A stretch of DNA of 7,996 nt from an uncultured Clostridia bacterium (lineage in GTDB: Bacteria > Bacillota > Clostridia > Christensenellales > DUVY01). The position numbers and the translations under genes are program-made. Location of the stretch: positions 1-7,996 of the forward strand of contig CALAYY010000020.1 in assembly GCA_937895465.1 (NCBI GenBank), read 5' to 3'. The notes beneath the pieces are model-generated. The model did no database searches. It was not told the origin of the DNA and saw nothing but the letters and a program-made list of their open reading frames with translations. Positions 1-6,893 of this stretch are shown piece after piece; position 1 is the first letter of the stretch; each line of letters starts with the position of its first letter.

Positions 1-297
1 AATGCAAACGGTGAATGTGAAAAAGGCATACTATTATGCGGAACGGGCATAGGCGTATCTATTGCCGCCAACAAAATCCGTGGAATACGAGCCGCTGTAT
101 GTACTGATGTTTTTTCGGCAAAGGCGACAAGAAACCATAACAACGCCAATATCTTATGTATGGGCGAAAGAGTAATAGGCACAGGTGTTGCTTGGGAAAT
201 ACTTAATGCGTTCTTTTCTTCAGAGTTTGAAGGCGGAAGACACCAAAGGCGTGTTGACAAAATATCAGATATAGAAAAAAATCCTCATTTAAAATAA
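1..297 (+). CDS. rpiB: Ribose-5-phosphate isomerase B, 3' part (5' end outside window)
   Basis: Cytoplasmic sugar-phosphate isomerase of the RpiB/LacA/LacB family. RpiB interconverts ribose 5-phosphate and ribulose 5-phosphate in the non-oxidative pentose phosphate pathway. The reading frame is open from base 1 and ends at TAA, giving 98 visible residues. Visible residue 13 is the catalytic cysteine in ILLCGTGIGVSIAANK. HN at 46-47 and arginines 80 and 84 in GGRHQRRV match E. coli RpiB Cys66, His99, Asn100, Arg133 and Arg137 at a constant offset of 53, so about 53 N-terminal residues are missing. These are cut off by the window edge; the gene does not look broken. The isomerase is favoured over the LacA/LacB subunits of galactose-6-phosphate isomerase because the whole active-site set sits in one chain with the RpiB-type cysteine. 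No terminator separates it from the regulator 17 bases downstream, so the two are probably co-transcribed. Confidence 0.93.
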   Translation, partial: NANGECEKGILLCGTGIGVSIAANKIRGIRAAVCTDVFSAKATRNHNNANILCMGERVIGTGVAWEILNAFFSSEFEGGRHQRRVDKISDIEKNPHLK

Positions 298-314
298 ATA
301 CATTCGGATAAAAT

Positions 315-1388
315 ATGTTAAAAGCGATATTAGATGTAATAACTCCTATACAAGAAACCACAGGATTAGAAATTGATATTTTTACTCCTAAGGGTGAGCG
401 CCTTGTCAGCACTCATAACCAAAAAGGGCTGTTTAAATTTGATATGAGTATTGAAACTCTCAAAAAAAACGAGGGCATTGTATTAGACAAGGCTAAGAAT
501 ATTACATACTTTTTTATAGAGCTTTTGGAAAAAGAATATATAGGCGTAATAACAGGTGCTAATGAGGTATCCAAAAACTATGCTTACATGGTAGCAAAGC
601 TGTTAGAATCAGCTATAAAAAGGGAAGAAAACAACCTTAACAAACAGGACTTTTTTAAAGAGTTGCTGCTCAATAGATTAGATGCATCAAAAATCCTATC
701 ATATAAAGAAAAATATAATCTTATTGACCAATCTTTTTATATCATCAACATCTTAACCCACGCAAAAGACATAAAAGATATAATGGAGTTTTTGCAAGAA
801 TTATTGCAAGAGCCTGATGTTATTATTCCGATACAGGGCGGCAATATAGCCGTATTAAAAACTTGCGGTGTTGAGGAAGACTATCAGTCTGCAGGCGAGT
901 TTGCACAGATGATAATTGATAATATCGAACAGGAACTTTCCAAAACCGTGTCTATAGGTGTGGGCGGCATAGCCAAAGACTATCTTTCAGTTGCACAGAT
1001 GTATTCTCAAAGTCTGTCAGCAGTAAGATTAGGAACACTTATTGAAGAAAAGTCACGAGTTTACTCATATAAAGATTATCTTTTTATTAAGCTGTTAGAA
1101 GACTTATCAAAAGATAAGGTAAATCAGTATCTTAACATGTCACTTGATAAAACTGCTCAAGAGGTTTTTAAAGACCGTGAACTTTTGGATACTGCAGAAC
1201 AATTTCTTAATAACAGTCTTAACATCAGCGAAACCGCAAGAATAATGTATATGCATAGAAATACTTTGATATACAGGCTTGACAAGATAGAAAATATGAC
1301 AGGGCTGAATTTGCGCAAATTTTCGGATGCAATGGTTTTTAGAACGCTTAATATTCTCTATAAGCTGTCTAAAGGCGAATCCAAATAA
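315..1388 (+). CDS. PucR/CdaR-family transcriptional regulator
   Basis: Predicted cytoplasmic DNA-binding regulator of 357 residues. The C-terminal part (about 288-346) carries the helix-turn-helix typical of the PucR/CdaR (sugar-diacid regulator) family. It shows LNISETARIMYMHRNTLIYR at 302-321, then LDKIENMTGLNLRKF, the usual 'aa..l.vHrnTl.yRl.ki...tG.d' pattern. The middle (about 110-245) fits the degenerate GGDEF-like domain of these proteins, with VSIGVGG at 212-218 and a helix around VAQMYSQSLSAVRLG. The first 100 residues are likely a small sensor domain whose ligand I cannot name. The ATG follows rpiB by 17 bases with only a weak GGA upstream, so translation may depend on rpiB. It ends just before a hairpin terminator facing the convergent ABC genes. 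PucR/CdaR relatives control purine, sugar-diacid or amino-acid catabolism; no target is visible here beyond its neighbours. The family is secure, the effector unknown. Confidence 0.85.
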   Translation: MLKAILDVITPIQETTGLEIDIFTPKGERLVSTHNQKGLFKFDMSIETLKKNEGIVLDKAKNITYFFIELLEKEYIGVITGANEVSKNYAYMVAKLLESAIKREENNLNKQDFFKELLLNRLDASKILSYKEKYNLIDQSFYIINILTHAKDIKDIMEFLQELLQEPDVIIPIQGGNIAVLKTCGVEEDYQSAGEFAQMIIDNIEQELSKTVSIGVGGIAKDYLSVAQMYSQSLSAVRLGTLIEEKSRVYSYKDYLFIKLLEDLSKDKVNQYLNMSLDKTAQEVFKDRELLDTAEQFLNNSLNISETARIMYMHRNTLIYRLDKIENMTGLNLRKFSDAMVFRTLNILYKLSKGESK

Positions 1389-1395
1389 TATGTAG

Positions 1396-1420
1396 AAAGG
1401 GCTAATAAGCCCTTTTATTT
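1396..1420 (+). terminator. Intrinsic terminator between convergent genes
   Basis: Perfect 8-bp stem, AAAGGGCT (1396-1403) with AGCCCTTT (1408-1415), closing a 4-base AATA loop. It is followed on the plus strand by a T-rich tract (TTTTATTTTAT). It lies 7 bases after the regulator's stop codon and immediately beyond the stop of the minus-strand permease. In the minus direction the stem is followed by CTACATATT, a poor T-run, so termination there would be weaker. It most likely ends the rpiB-regulator transcript and may serve both directions. Confidence 0.85.
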
Positions 1421-2247
1421 TATCTGTTTTTACTGACTTTTTGCTCAATCAGGCTGACACCCAGATACATTATTGCAGCCATAATGCTTAGTAGTACGAT
1501 TGAGGTCATTACCAAATCACTCTTGAAAAATTGGCGGCCATAATCAATAATAAATCCTAAGCCTGCCCTACTTGTTAGATATTCACCTGTTATTGCGCCT
1601 ATCCAGGACAGTCCGATATTTATTTTTAAAACTGAAATAAAATTAGGTATGGAATAGGGCAATAATAATTTGGACAATACTTGAAATTTTGTTGCTCCCA
1701 TTGATTTCATAAGTAAAATTTTATCAGGGTCGCATGATGTCATTCCGTGTAATGTAGATGAGATAGTAATTATAATACATATAAGCACAGCCATTGTTAT
1801 TATTGCTTTTAATCCTAATCCCATAATAAGTATGATTACAGGACCTAATGCAACTTTTGGCAGGCTGTTTAGAATAACCAGATATGGATCAAGCACTTTT
1901 CTCAAATAATCACTCCACCACAAACCTATTGCAATAAAAGAGCCTATAACAGTAGAAATCAAAAAGCCTAAGACGCATTCAAAAAGCGTTATTCCTATAT
2001 GGACATAAATAATATATCCCTCATATAATTTTTGTTCCACAAACATTTCTTTTATCGTTCTTAAAATGCGAAGTGGAGAAGAAAAGAAAAGAGGGTCAAG
2101 TATCTTAAAGAATATCAATGCTTCCCATAATAATAAGAAACCAATTAATAACCCTATTTGTGTAAAAAAAATCCAAGCTTTTTTAGTTTTTATGTTTTTT
2201 AAATACTTTTTATGTTCTATAGAATAAATAACTTTATTCTTTTTCAT
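1420..2247 (-). CDS. ABC transporter permease, nitrate/sulfonate/taurine-type (SsuC/TauC-like)
   Basis: Inner-membrane permease subunit of an ABC importer, 275 residues, the usual length for this family. After a basic N-terminus (1-24) I see about six hydrophobic helices near 26-46, 84-110, 119-142, 146-166, 204-222 and 246-266. The EAA-type loop that docks on the ATPase is at about 180-200 (MKSMGATKFQVLSKLLLP), followed by the family-typical GLSWIGAITGEYL. The ATG is set by GAGG at 2257-2254 on the minus strand, 6 bases away and next to the upstream ATPase stop codon. The gap between the two genes is 11 bases, so they form one operon and probably one complex. Relatives carry aliphatic sulfonates, taurine, nitrate, riboflavin, or the thiamine precursor HMP. 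Sequence alone does not decide the substrate, and no substrate-binding protein gene is present here. Confidence 0.88.
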   Translation of the reverse strand: MKKNKVIYSIEHKKYLKNIKTKKAWIFFTQIGLLIGFLLLWEALIFFKILDPLFFSSPLRILRTIKEMFVEQKLYEGYIIYVHIGITLFECVLGFLISTVIGSFIAIGLWWSDYLRKVLDPYLVILNSLPKVALGPVIILIMGLGLKAIITMAVLICIIITISSTLHGMTSCDPDKILLMKSMGATKFQVLSKLLLPYSIPNFISVLKINIGLSWIGAITGEYLTSRAGLGFIIDYGRQFFKSDLVMTSIVLLSIMAAIMYLGVSLIEQKVSKNR

Positions 2248-2258
2248 TTATGACCTCG

Positions 2259-3023
2259 TTAACTTAATTTTTCTAAGTCTTTCCATATTTTATCAAACCA
2301 ATATCCAAACTTTTTGCATTCTCTTCGCAATAACGGTGTAGCGCAATCAGCCATATCAATAACATATTCATGAGCAATAGTAGCTGGGCGGTTAGACAGC
2401 ATTATTATTCTATCGCTCATACTTATAGCCTCAGAGATATCATGGGTAACAAGTATCGCACTCTTTTTTTCGTTTTTTATTATGCTGTAAACATCATCGC
2501 AAACATTAAGCCTTGTCTGAAAGTCAAGGGCAGAAAACGGCTCATCAAGCAAGAGTAGTTTTGGGGATGTTGCCAACGTTCTAATCAAAGCTACTCTTTG
2601 GCGCATACCGCCGCTTAACGCTCTTGGATAATGGTCAGCAAATTCTTTTAATCCGTATTTTTCTATAAGTCCGTCAATCATTTTGAGGTTTTCTTGAGTC
2701 ATCTTCTTTTGAATTTCTAAGCCCAAAGTAATGTTTTGTCTTATTGTTCTCCATTCAAACAGCTGATCCCTTTGAAACATATATCCTGTATCACGATTGG
2801 TTGTAGTGACCTCGTTACCGTCAATTAATATATGACCTTGTGATGCCTTTAATAATCCGCTGATTAAGGATAATATAGTCGTTTTGCCGCTACCAGAAGG
2901 CCCCACAATAGACAAAAATTCTCCGTCATTAAGGCAAAAGTTGATGTCTTGCAAAGCACTGGTTTCTCCGAGCTTAGAATGATATTTGTGACTTACATTA
3001 TGCAAACACAAGATTATTTTCAT
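2259..3023 (-). CDS. ABC transporter ATP-binding protein, nitrate/sulfonate/taurine-type (SsuB/TauB-like)
   Basis: ATPase subunit of an ABC importer, 254 residues, acting on the cytoplasmic face with the permease encoded directly downstream. All nucleotide-binding motifs are intact: Walker A GPSGSGKTT at 41-49, Q-loop FQ with Gln84 followed by LFEWRT, signature LSGGMRQRVA at 136-145, Walker B LLLLDEPFSALD at 156-167, and the switch histidine in VTHD at 192-195. The LFEWRT stretch after the Q-loop and the tail (RREC, then FDKIWKDLEKL at 243-253) are typical of the nitrate/taurine/sulfonate/HMP subgroup. The start is the ATG at 3023, preceded by a modest GAGATGA ribosome binding site. I found no good promoter in front: TTGGCA (3112-3107) and TAATAT (3087-3082) lie 19 bases apart, longer than ideal. 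No TPP-riboswitch signature is visible upstream, so thiamine-precursor transport is not supported. Substrate unknown. Confidence 0.9.
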   Translation of the reverse strand: MKIILCLHNVSHKYHSKLGETSALQDINFCLNDGEFLSIVGPSGSGKTTILSLISGLLKASQGHILIDGNEVTTTNRDTGYMFQRDQLFEWRTIRQNITLGLEIQKKMTQENLKMIDGLIEKYGLKEFADHYPRALSGGMRQRVALIRTLATSPKLLLLDEPFSALDFQTRLNVCDDVYSIIKNEKKSAILVTHDISEAISMSDRIIMLSNRPATIAHEYVIDMADCATPLLRRECKKFGYWFDKIWKDLEKLS

Positions 3024-3149
3024 TAGTCATCTCAAAAATGAATTTGAACTCTAAAAAAATTTATGAGTCCATATTTTCAGTATATTAGTTAGCTACTTCA
3101 AATGTGTGCCAAGGTTAATTATAGAACTTAGGAATGCCTATTACATAAT

Positions 3150-3178
3150 TTGATTTATAAAACTATTTCTAGTATAAT
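3150..3178 (+). promoter_or_regulatory. Sigma-A-type promoter for the membrane-protein/valS unit
   Basis: TTGATT at 3150-3155 and a perfect TATAAT at 3173-3178 are separated by 17 bases. This puts the predicted transcription start near 3185, some 30 bases before the 81-residue gene. The rest of the 3024-3217 divergent gap is AT-rich. I saw no T-box, riboswitch or strong hairpin in it on the plus strand. Confidence 0.65.
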
Positions 3179-3217
3179 ATTTAAAATTAAGGCTAAAAAA
3201 CAGAGGACAATATTTAT

Positions 3218-3463
3218 ATGAACTTTTTTGCTGTAGCTAACAGCTTTTTGGATAATTTGATTAGTAGATTTTCACAATGGAATGTAATAGTAGGTCTTGT
3301 TTTGGCTATAACGGGACTTATGCTTTCAATCTTTTCAAGAAAACTTGTAGGCAAAATCAAACATATTGACAAGGTTGAAAACGGCGACAAGCTGTTTATT
3401 ATTATGAAATTTTCAAGTCTTGGGCTTGTGCTTGCAGGGCTTATTTTTACATTGATAAAATAA
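3218..3463 (+). CDS. Small two-helix membrane protein of unknown function
   Basis: An 81-residue protein I do not recognise. It has two hydrophobic segments, about 22-40 (WNVIVGLVLAITGLMLSIF) and 62-80 (IIMKFSSLGLVLAGLIFTLI). A basic, charged stretch (RKLVGKIKHIDKVENGDK) lies between them, which predicts a hairpin in the membrane with the loop on the cytoplasmic side. There is no signal peptide cleavage site or known motif. It is likely a real gene: it has a good ribosome binding site (AGAGGA at 3202-3207, 10 bases from the ATG), a strong promoter just upstream, and it fills the space before valS. The valS ATG follows its stop by 30 bases with no terminator, so the two should share a transcript. 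A role linked to tRNA charging is not implied by the sequence. Confidence 0.7.
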   Translation: MNFFAVANSFLDNLISRFSQWNVIVGLVLAITGLMLSIFSRKLVGKIKHIDKVENGDKLFIIMKFSSLGLVLAGLIFTLIK

Positions 3464-3477
3464 TTGATTTTTTATAG

Positions 3478-3483
3478 AAGGGA
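3478..3483 (+). promoter_or_regulatory. Ribosome binding site fixing the valS start
   Basis: AAGGGA lies 10 bases before the ATG at 3494. An in-frame TTG at 3464 would add ten residues (through QIK), but it would overlap this site and directly abut the previous stop codon. Residues after the ATG (MDNIKELDKSYQPSEFE) match the usual beginning of bacterial ValRS, so 3494 is chosen. Confidence 0.7.
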
Positions 3484-3493
3484 ACAAATAAAA

Positions 3494-6121
3494 ATGGATA
3501 ACATTAAAGAGCTTGATAAGTCTTATCAGCCGTCAGAATTTGAAACAAAAAGGTATAATGAATGGATTGAAAACGGCTGTTTCAAACCAGATACAGACCG
3601 TTCCAAAAAACCGTTTACCATAATAATGCCGCCGCCCAACATTACAGGACAGCTTCATATAGGTCATGCACTTAATCTGTCTTTGCAAGACATCTTAATC
3701 AGATATAAGCGGATGAAGGGTTTTAATGCGCTTTATATCCCCGGCACAGACCATGCTTCTATTGCCACAGAAGTAAAGATTGTAGAAAAAATGGCGACAG
3801 AAGGCTTGACTAAGCAAGACTTAGGCAGGAAGAAGTTTTTGGAACGTGCGTGCCAATGGTACGAACAATATGGCGGCAGAATAATACAACAAGCCAAAAG
3901 AATGGGGCTTTCATGCGATTGGAACAGGCTTGCTTTTACCATGGACGAGACCCGTTCAAAAGCTGTTTTGGAAGTTTTTGTCAGTCTGTATGAAAAAGGT
4001 TATATCTATCAGGGCAGCCGTATAATTAATTGGTGTCCTGACTGTAAGACTGCATTAAGCGATGCTGAAGTAGAATATGAACAATCCGCTTCACATCTTT
4101 GGCACATACGTTATCCTATTGAAAATTCTGACCAATATATTATAGTGGCTACTACACGACCTGAAACCATGCTGGGCGATACTGCAGTAGCAGTTAATCC
4201 TTCGGACAAAAGATATACCGACCTTGTAGGAAAATATATAATATTACCGCTTGTTAACAGACGTATTCCCATTGTAGCGGATAACTATGTTGACAAGACC
4301 TTTGGAAGCGGAGCTGTCAAAATCACTCCTGCTCACGACCCCAATGACTTTGAAGTGGGACTCAGACATAATCTTGATGTAATCAGGGTTATGAATGATG
4401 ACGGCACTATGAATGAATTAGCAAGCGTATATCAGGGGCTTGATAGATACGAAGCACGAAAGCAAATAGTACAAGACCTATCCAAAATGGGCTTGATGGA
4501 AAAGATAGAGCCACATAAGCATAATGTAGGTAAGTGCTACAGATGCAGCACCGATATTGAGCCTATAGTGTCTAAGCAATGGTTTGTCAAGATGGAACAG
4601 CTTGCTAAGCCTGCTTTAGAGGCATTAGAAAAAGGGCGGCTAAAATTTACACCCAAAAGATTTGAAAAAATTTATAGGCACTGGCTTGTCAATATCAAGG
4701 ATTGGTGTATTTCCCGTCAGCTATGGTGGGGACATCGTATTCCTGCATATTATTGCGATGACTGCAAAGACTTGACTGTTTCCAAAGACCATATAGATGT
4801 CTGCCCAAAATGCGGAGGGAAAGTACATCAAGATGATGATGTTTTGGATACATGGTTTTCTAGCGCGCTTTGGCCGTTTGCTACTTTGGGCTGGCCCGAA
4901 AAAAATATTGACCTAGAATATTTTTATCCGTCTGATGTTTTGGTTACTGCTCACGAAATCATATTTTTCTGGGTTGTCAGAATGGTGTTTTCGGGAATAA
5001 AATTTATGGGCAAAGAGCCGTTTTCCGATGTGTTAATCAACGGCATTGTCAGGGACAAAATAGGACGAAAAATGTCCAAGTCATTGGGCAACGGTGTTGA
5101 CCCCATAGAAATGATAGAAAAATACGGTGCAGATGCAGTGAGATTTTCATTGTTATGGGGCACAACCTTGGGCAGCGATATAAAGTTTTCGGAAGAAAAG
5201 ATTGCTGCTGATAGAGTATTTATCAACAAGATTTGGAATGCCGCAAGATTTGTTTTACAAAATGTTGAAAAGATAGGATGTAAGCAGATAGACCAAATTA
5301 AGCTAAACAGTGCTGACCGCTGGATATTATACAAATGGAGCGAGCTTGTAAAAAATGTTACTAAGATTATGGATAAGTATAATGTCAACCGTGCGCTCAA
5401 GCTGATGTATGAATTTATTTGGGATGATTTTTGCGATTGGTATATTGAGCTTGCTAAGCCCAAGTTATACGGTATAGAAGAATCCCAAAAGATTGCGACT
5501 ATGTCCGTTTTGATGTATTTGGTGCAAGAGATTTTAAAACTTATTCATCCTATTTTGCCCTTTGTTACCGAGGAAATATACGCACATCTGCCTAAATGTG
5601 ACGGTATGATTATGAAGGCAAAATATCCCGAATATAATTCAAAACACCGAAGTGTTAAAGCGTATAAGGATTTTGAAGAAGTCATTAATGTTATAAAAAA
5701 GATTAGAGAACTGCGTGCAGAAATGAAAGTTCCCCAAAACAAAAGGACTGCACTTTTTATCCTGCCTCAAAAAAATGAGAAGCTTATCAATGAAACGCTT
5801 ATTTATATAGAAAAGCTAGGCATGGGTAAGTCTATTGAAATAGTAAAAATCAAGCCTGAAAAATGTGCACAAGTAATTGCACCCTTATGTGAGGTATATA
5901 TACCTATACTTGACCTTGTGGATAAAACAGTAGAAACAGACAGGCTTAATAAAGAACTTAAGGTTGCAAGAAATGAATTATCAAGAGCACAAGGCAAACT
6001 CAATAATCAAGGTTTTGTAAGCAAAGCACCCAAGGACTTAATTGACCAAGAGCAAGCTAAAATATTAAAATATCAGGAACTTATAGAAAAGATAGCTAAG
6101 TCAATAAAAGAATTAGAGTAA
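3494..6121 (+). CDS. valS: Valine--tRNA ligase
   Basis: Class I aminoacyl-tRNA synthetase that charges tRNA-Val with valine in the cytoplasm. From the ATG at 3494 it is 875 residues, the normal bacterial length. The ATP-binding motifs are intact: HIGH at 55-58 within PPPNITGQLHIGH, and KMSKS at 526-530. The editing (CP1) domain, about 185-335, keeps TTRPET (220-225), GDTAVAVNP and KITPAHDPND (276-285), whose K, T, D, D set lines up with the proofreading residues of Thermus ValRS. Two four-cysteine zinc sites are likely: Cys181/184 with Cys348/351, and Cys421/424 with Cys437/440. The anticodon-binding domain covers about 600-750. The last 60 residues form the charged coiled-coil tRNA arm typical of ValRS rather than IleRS or LeuRS. 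No T-box leader lies upstream, unlike many Firmicute valS genes, and no folC follows. There is no clear terminator after the stop, so some readthrough into the XRE gene is possible. Confidence 0.97.
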   Translation: MDNIKELDKSYQPSEFETKRYNEWIENGCFKPDTDRSKKPFTIIMPPPNITGQLHIGHALNLSLQDILIRYKRMKGFNALYIPGTDHASIATEVKIVEKMATEGLTKQDLGRKKFLERACQWYEQYGGRIIQQAKRMGLSCDWNRLAFTMDETRSKAVLEVFVSLYEKGYIYQGSRIINWCPDCKTALSDAEVEYEQSASHLWHIRYPIENSDQYIIVATTRPETMLGDTAVAVNPSDKRYTDLVGKYIILPLVNRRIPIVADNYVDKTFGSGAVKITPAHDPNDFEVGLRHNLDVIRVMNDDGTMNELASVYQGLDRYEARKQIVQDLSKMGLMEKIEPHKHNVGKCYRCSTDIEPIVSKQWFVKMEQLAKPALEALEKGRLKFTPKRFEKIYRHWLVNIKDWCISRQLWWGHRIPAYYCDDCKDLTVSKDHIDVCPKCGGKVHQDDDVLDTWFSSALWPFATLGWPEKNIDLEYFYPSDVLVTAHEIIFFWVVRMVFSGIKFMGKEPFSDVLINGIVRDKIGRKMSKSLGNGVDPIEMIEKYGADAVRFSLLWGTTLGSDIKFSEEKIAADRVFINKIWNAARFVLQNVEKIGCKQIDQIKLNSADRWILYKWSELVKNVTKIMDKYNVNRALKLMYEFIWDDFCDWYIELAKPKLYGIEESQKIATMSVLMYLVQEILKLIHPILPFVTEEIYAHLPKCDGMIMKAKYPEYNSKHRSVKAYKDFEEVINVIKKIRELRAEMKVPQNKRTALFILPQKNEKLINETLIYIEKLGMGKSIEIVKIKPEKCAQVIAPLCEVYIPILDLVDKTVETDRLNKELKVARNELSRAQGKLNNQGFVSKAPKDLIDQEQAKILKYQELIEKIAKSIKELE

Positions 6122-6151
6122 TTAAAATTACCCAAAAAACAGATATGCAAC

Positions 6152-6199
6152 TGCCGGTTGACAAAAAACCAAATAGGCTTGGTGGAGGCGCAACCGGCA
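6152..6199 (+). promoter_or_regulatory. Stem-loop in the leader of the XRE gene, possible structured RNA element
   Basis: A perfect 9-bp inverted repeat, TGCCGGTTG (6152-6160) with CAACCGGCA (6191-6199), encloses a 30-base insert. The insert holds a smaller 5-bp hairpin, ACCAA (6168-6172) with TTGGT (6179-6183) around the loop ATAGGC, flanked by an A-rich left strand and a G-rich right strand (GGAGGCG). A CAAC at 6148-6151 could compete for GTTG at 6157-6160. It is GC-rich against its surroundings and is not followed by a T-run, so it is not an ordinary intrinsic terminator. It sits 43 bases before the XRE start and 30 after valS. I could not match it to a riboswitch or ribozyme consensus that I know. 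It could be a leader RNA, a 3'-end stabiliser for the valS mRNA, a DNA operator or a small repeat element. Confidence 0.5.
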
Positions 6200-6242
6200 A
6201 TTATGTTACTATGACACTATCAAAAACAAAAGGAGTGTTATT

Positions 6243-6845
6243 ATGAACTTGGCAGACAGAATACAGAGTTTGAGAAAAACAAAGGGGATTTCCCAAGAGG
6301 AGCTTGCTGACAATATAGGCGTTTCCCGTCAGGCGGTATCAAAATGGGAGAGCGAACAAAGCACACCTGATTTGGATAAAGTCATTATTATGAGTGAATA
6401 TTTTGATGTTACTACTGATTATATCCTAAGGGGAATTGAGCCTGTAAAAAACAGTGAAGATAGAGGCAATGTTATTGCTAGCAAAATATTATATCTTGCC
6501 TCAACAGCACTTATAATTATCGGACTGTTATGTGCTTTTGCAAGCTGGTATATAGATCAGTCAGCAGAAAGCATTTGGGGCTCAATGATTATTCAGGTTG
6601 TTGGTGTTATTGGTTATTTTATAGGCAAGGTTATTTCCAAAGCAAAAGCACATGTATTGATTAATTGGCTTAATATTGTTTTGTTACTATTTATGCCGAT
6701 TTGTTTGATTATCACATTAATAATCAATTCTGTTGCTGTTCCATATCCTACAGATGTTTTAAGCGGTTTGGTTTTTGCAGGAGTATATATTGCAATAATA
6801 CTTTTAACATTTTTTGTTTTGAAGAAGTTAGAGAAAAAAGCGTAA
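6243..6845 (+). CDS. XRE-family helix-turn-helix regulator with a four-helix membrane tail
   Basis: A 200-residue predicted membrane-anchored DNA-binding protein. Residues 4-62 form a Cro/C1-type helix-turn-helix: IQSLRKTKGISQEELADNIG, then VSRQAVSKWESEQSTPDLDK and the common continuation YFDVTTDYIL. After a short linker come four hydrophobic segments at about 81-103, 112-131, 139-161 and 173-193, ending in a basic KKLEKKA tail. This layout is widespread in Firmicutes and the function of the tail is usually unknown; it may sense membrane state or a small ligand. The start is supported by AAAGGAG ending at 6235, 7 bases from the ATG. A possible promoter, TTGACC (6042-6047) and TAAAAT (6066-6071) with an 18-base spacer, lies inside the end of valS and would place the 6152-6199 hairpin in its leader. 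An AT-rich inverted repeat GTAATT-AA-AATTAC (6118-6131) could be an autoregulatory operator. DUF4180 follows by 48 bases with no terminator. Confidence 0.88.
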   Translation: MNLADRIQSLRKTKGISQEELADNIGVSRQAVSKWESEQSTPDLDKVIIMSEYFDVTTDYILRGIEPVKNSEDRGNVIASKILYLASTALIIIGLLCAFASWYIDQSAESIWGSMIIQVVGVIGYFIGKVISKAKAHVLINWLNIVLLLFMPICLIITLIINSVAVPYPTDVLSGLVFAGVYIAIILLTFFVLKKLEKKA

Positions 6846-6893
6846 TATAGCAAATAAATTATTATTAAATCTTGTTATGATAAGAGATGTTTT

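Noticed and set aside
203..412. A 69-residue minus-strand frame over the rpiB/regulator junction
   Set aside because: It is antisense to the RpiB C-terminus and the regulator start, with no family match or ribosome binding site.
1140..1448. A 102-residue minus-strand frame across the end of the regulator gene
   Set aside because: It is antisense to the conserved helix-turn-helix coding region, runs through the terminator and overlaps the permease end. There is no sign of a real protein.
2370..2558. A 62-residue plus-strand frame inside the ATPase gene
   Set aside because: It is antisense to the Walker B and switch regions of an intact ATPase, so it is a shadow.
3024..3217. Possible TPP riboswitch or T-box in the divergent region
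   Set aside because: I found neither the CTGAGA-type thi-box signature on the minus strand nor the T-box antiterminator sequence on the plus strand. Only weak AT-rich hairpins are visible.
3464..3493. Upstream TTG start for valS adding ten residues
   Set aside because: The extension covers the valS ribosome binding site and does not resemble ValRS N-termini. The ATG at 3494 fits both the spacing and the family.
4951..5463. A 170-residue open frame on the minus strand
   Set aside because: It lies wholly inside valS, antisense to conserved sequence including the KMSKS region. It has no ribosome binding site or recognisable domain, and is a shadow of the real gene.
6158..6163. Consensus TTGACA as a -35 box for the XRE gene
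   Set aside because: No -10-like hexamer lies 16-18 bases downstream (the sequence there is GGTGGAG). It is explained by the left arm of the stem-loop.
6614..6853. A 79-residue minus-strand frame inside the XRE gene
   Set aside because: It is antisense to the membrane tail of the XRE gene. Its composition is the mirror of hydrophobic codons, not an independent protein.
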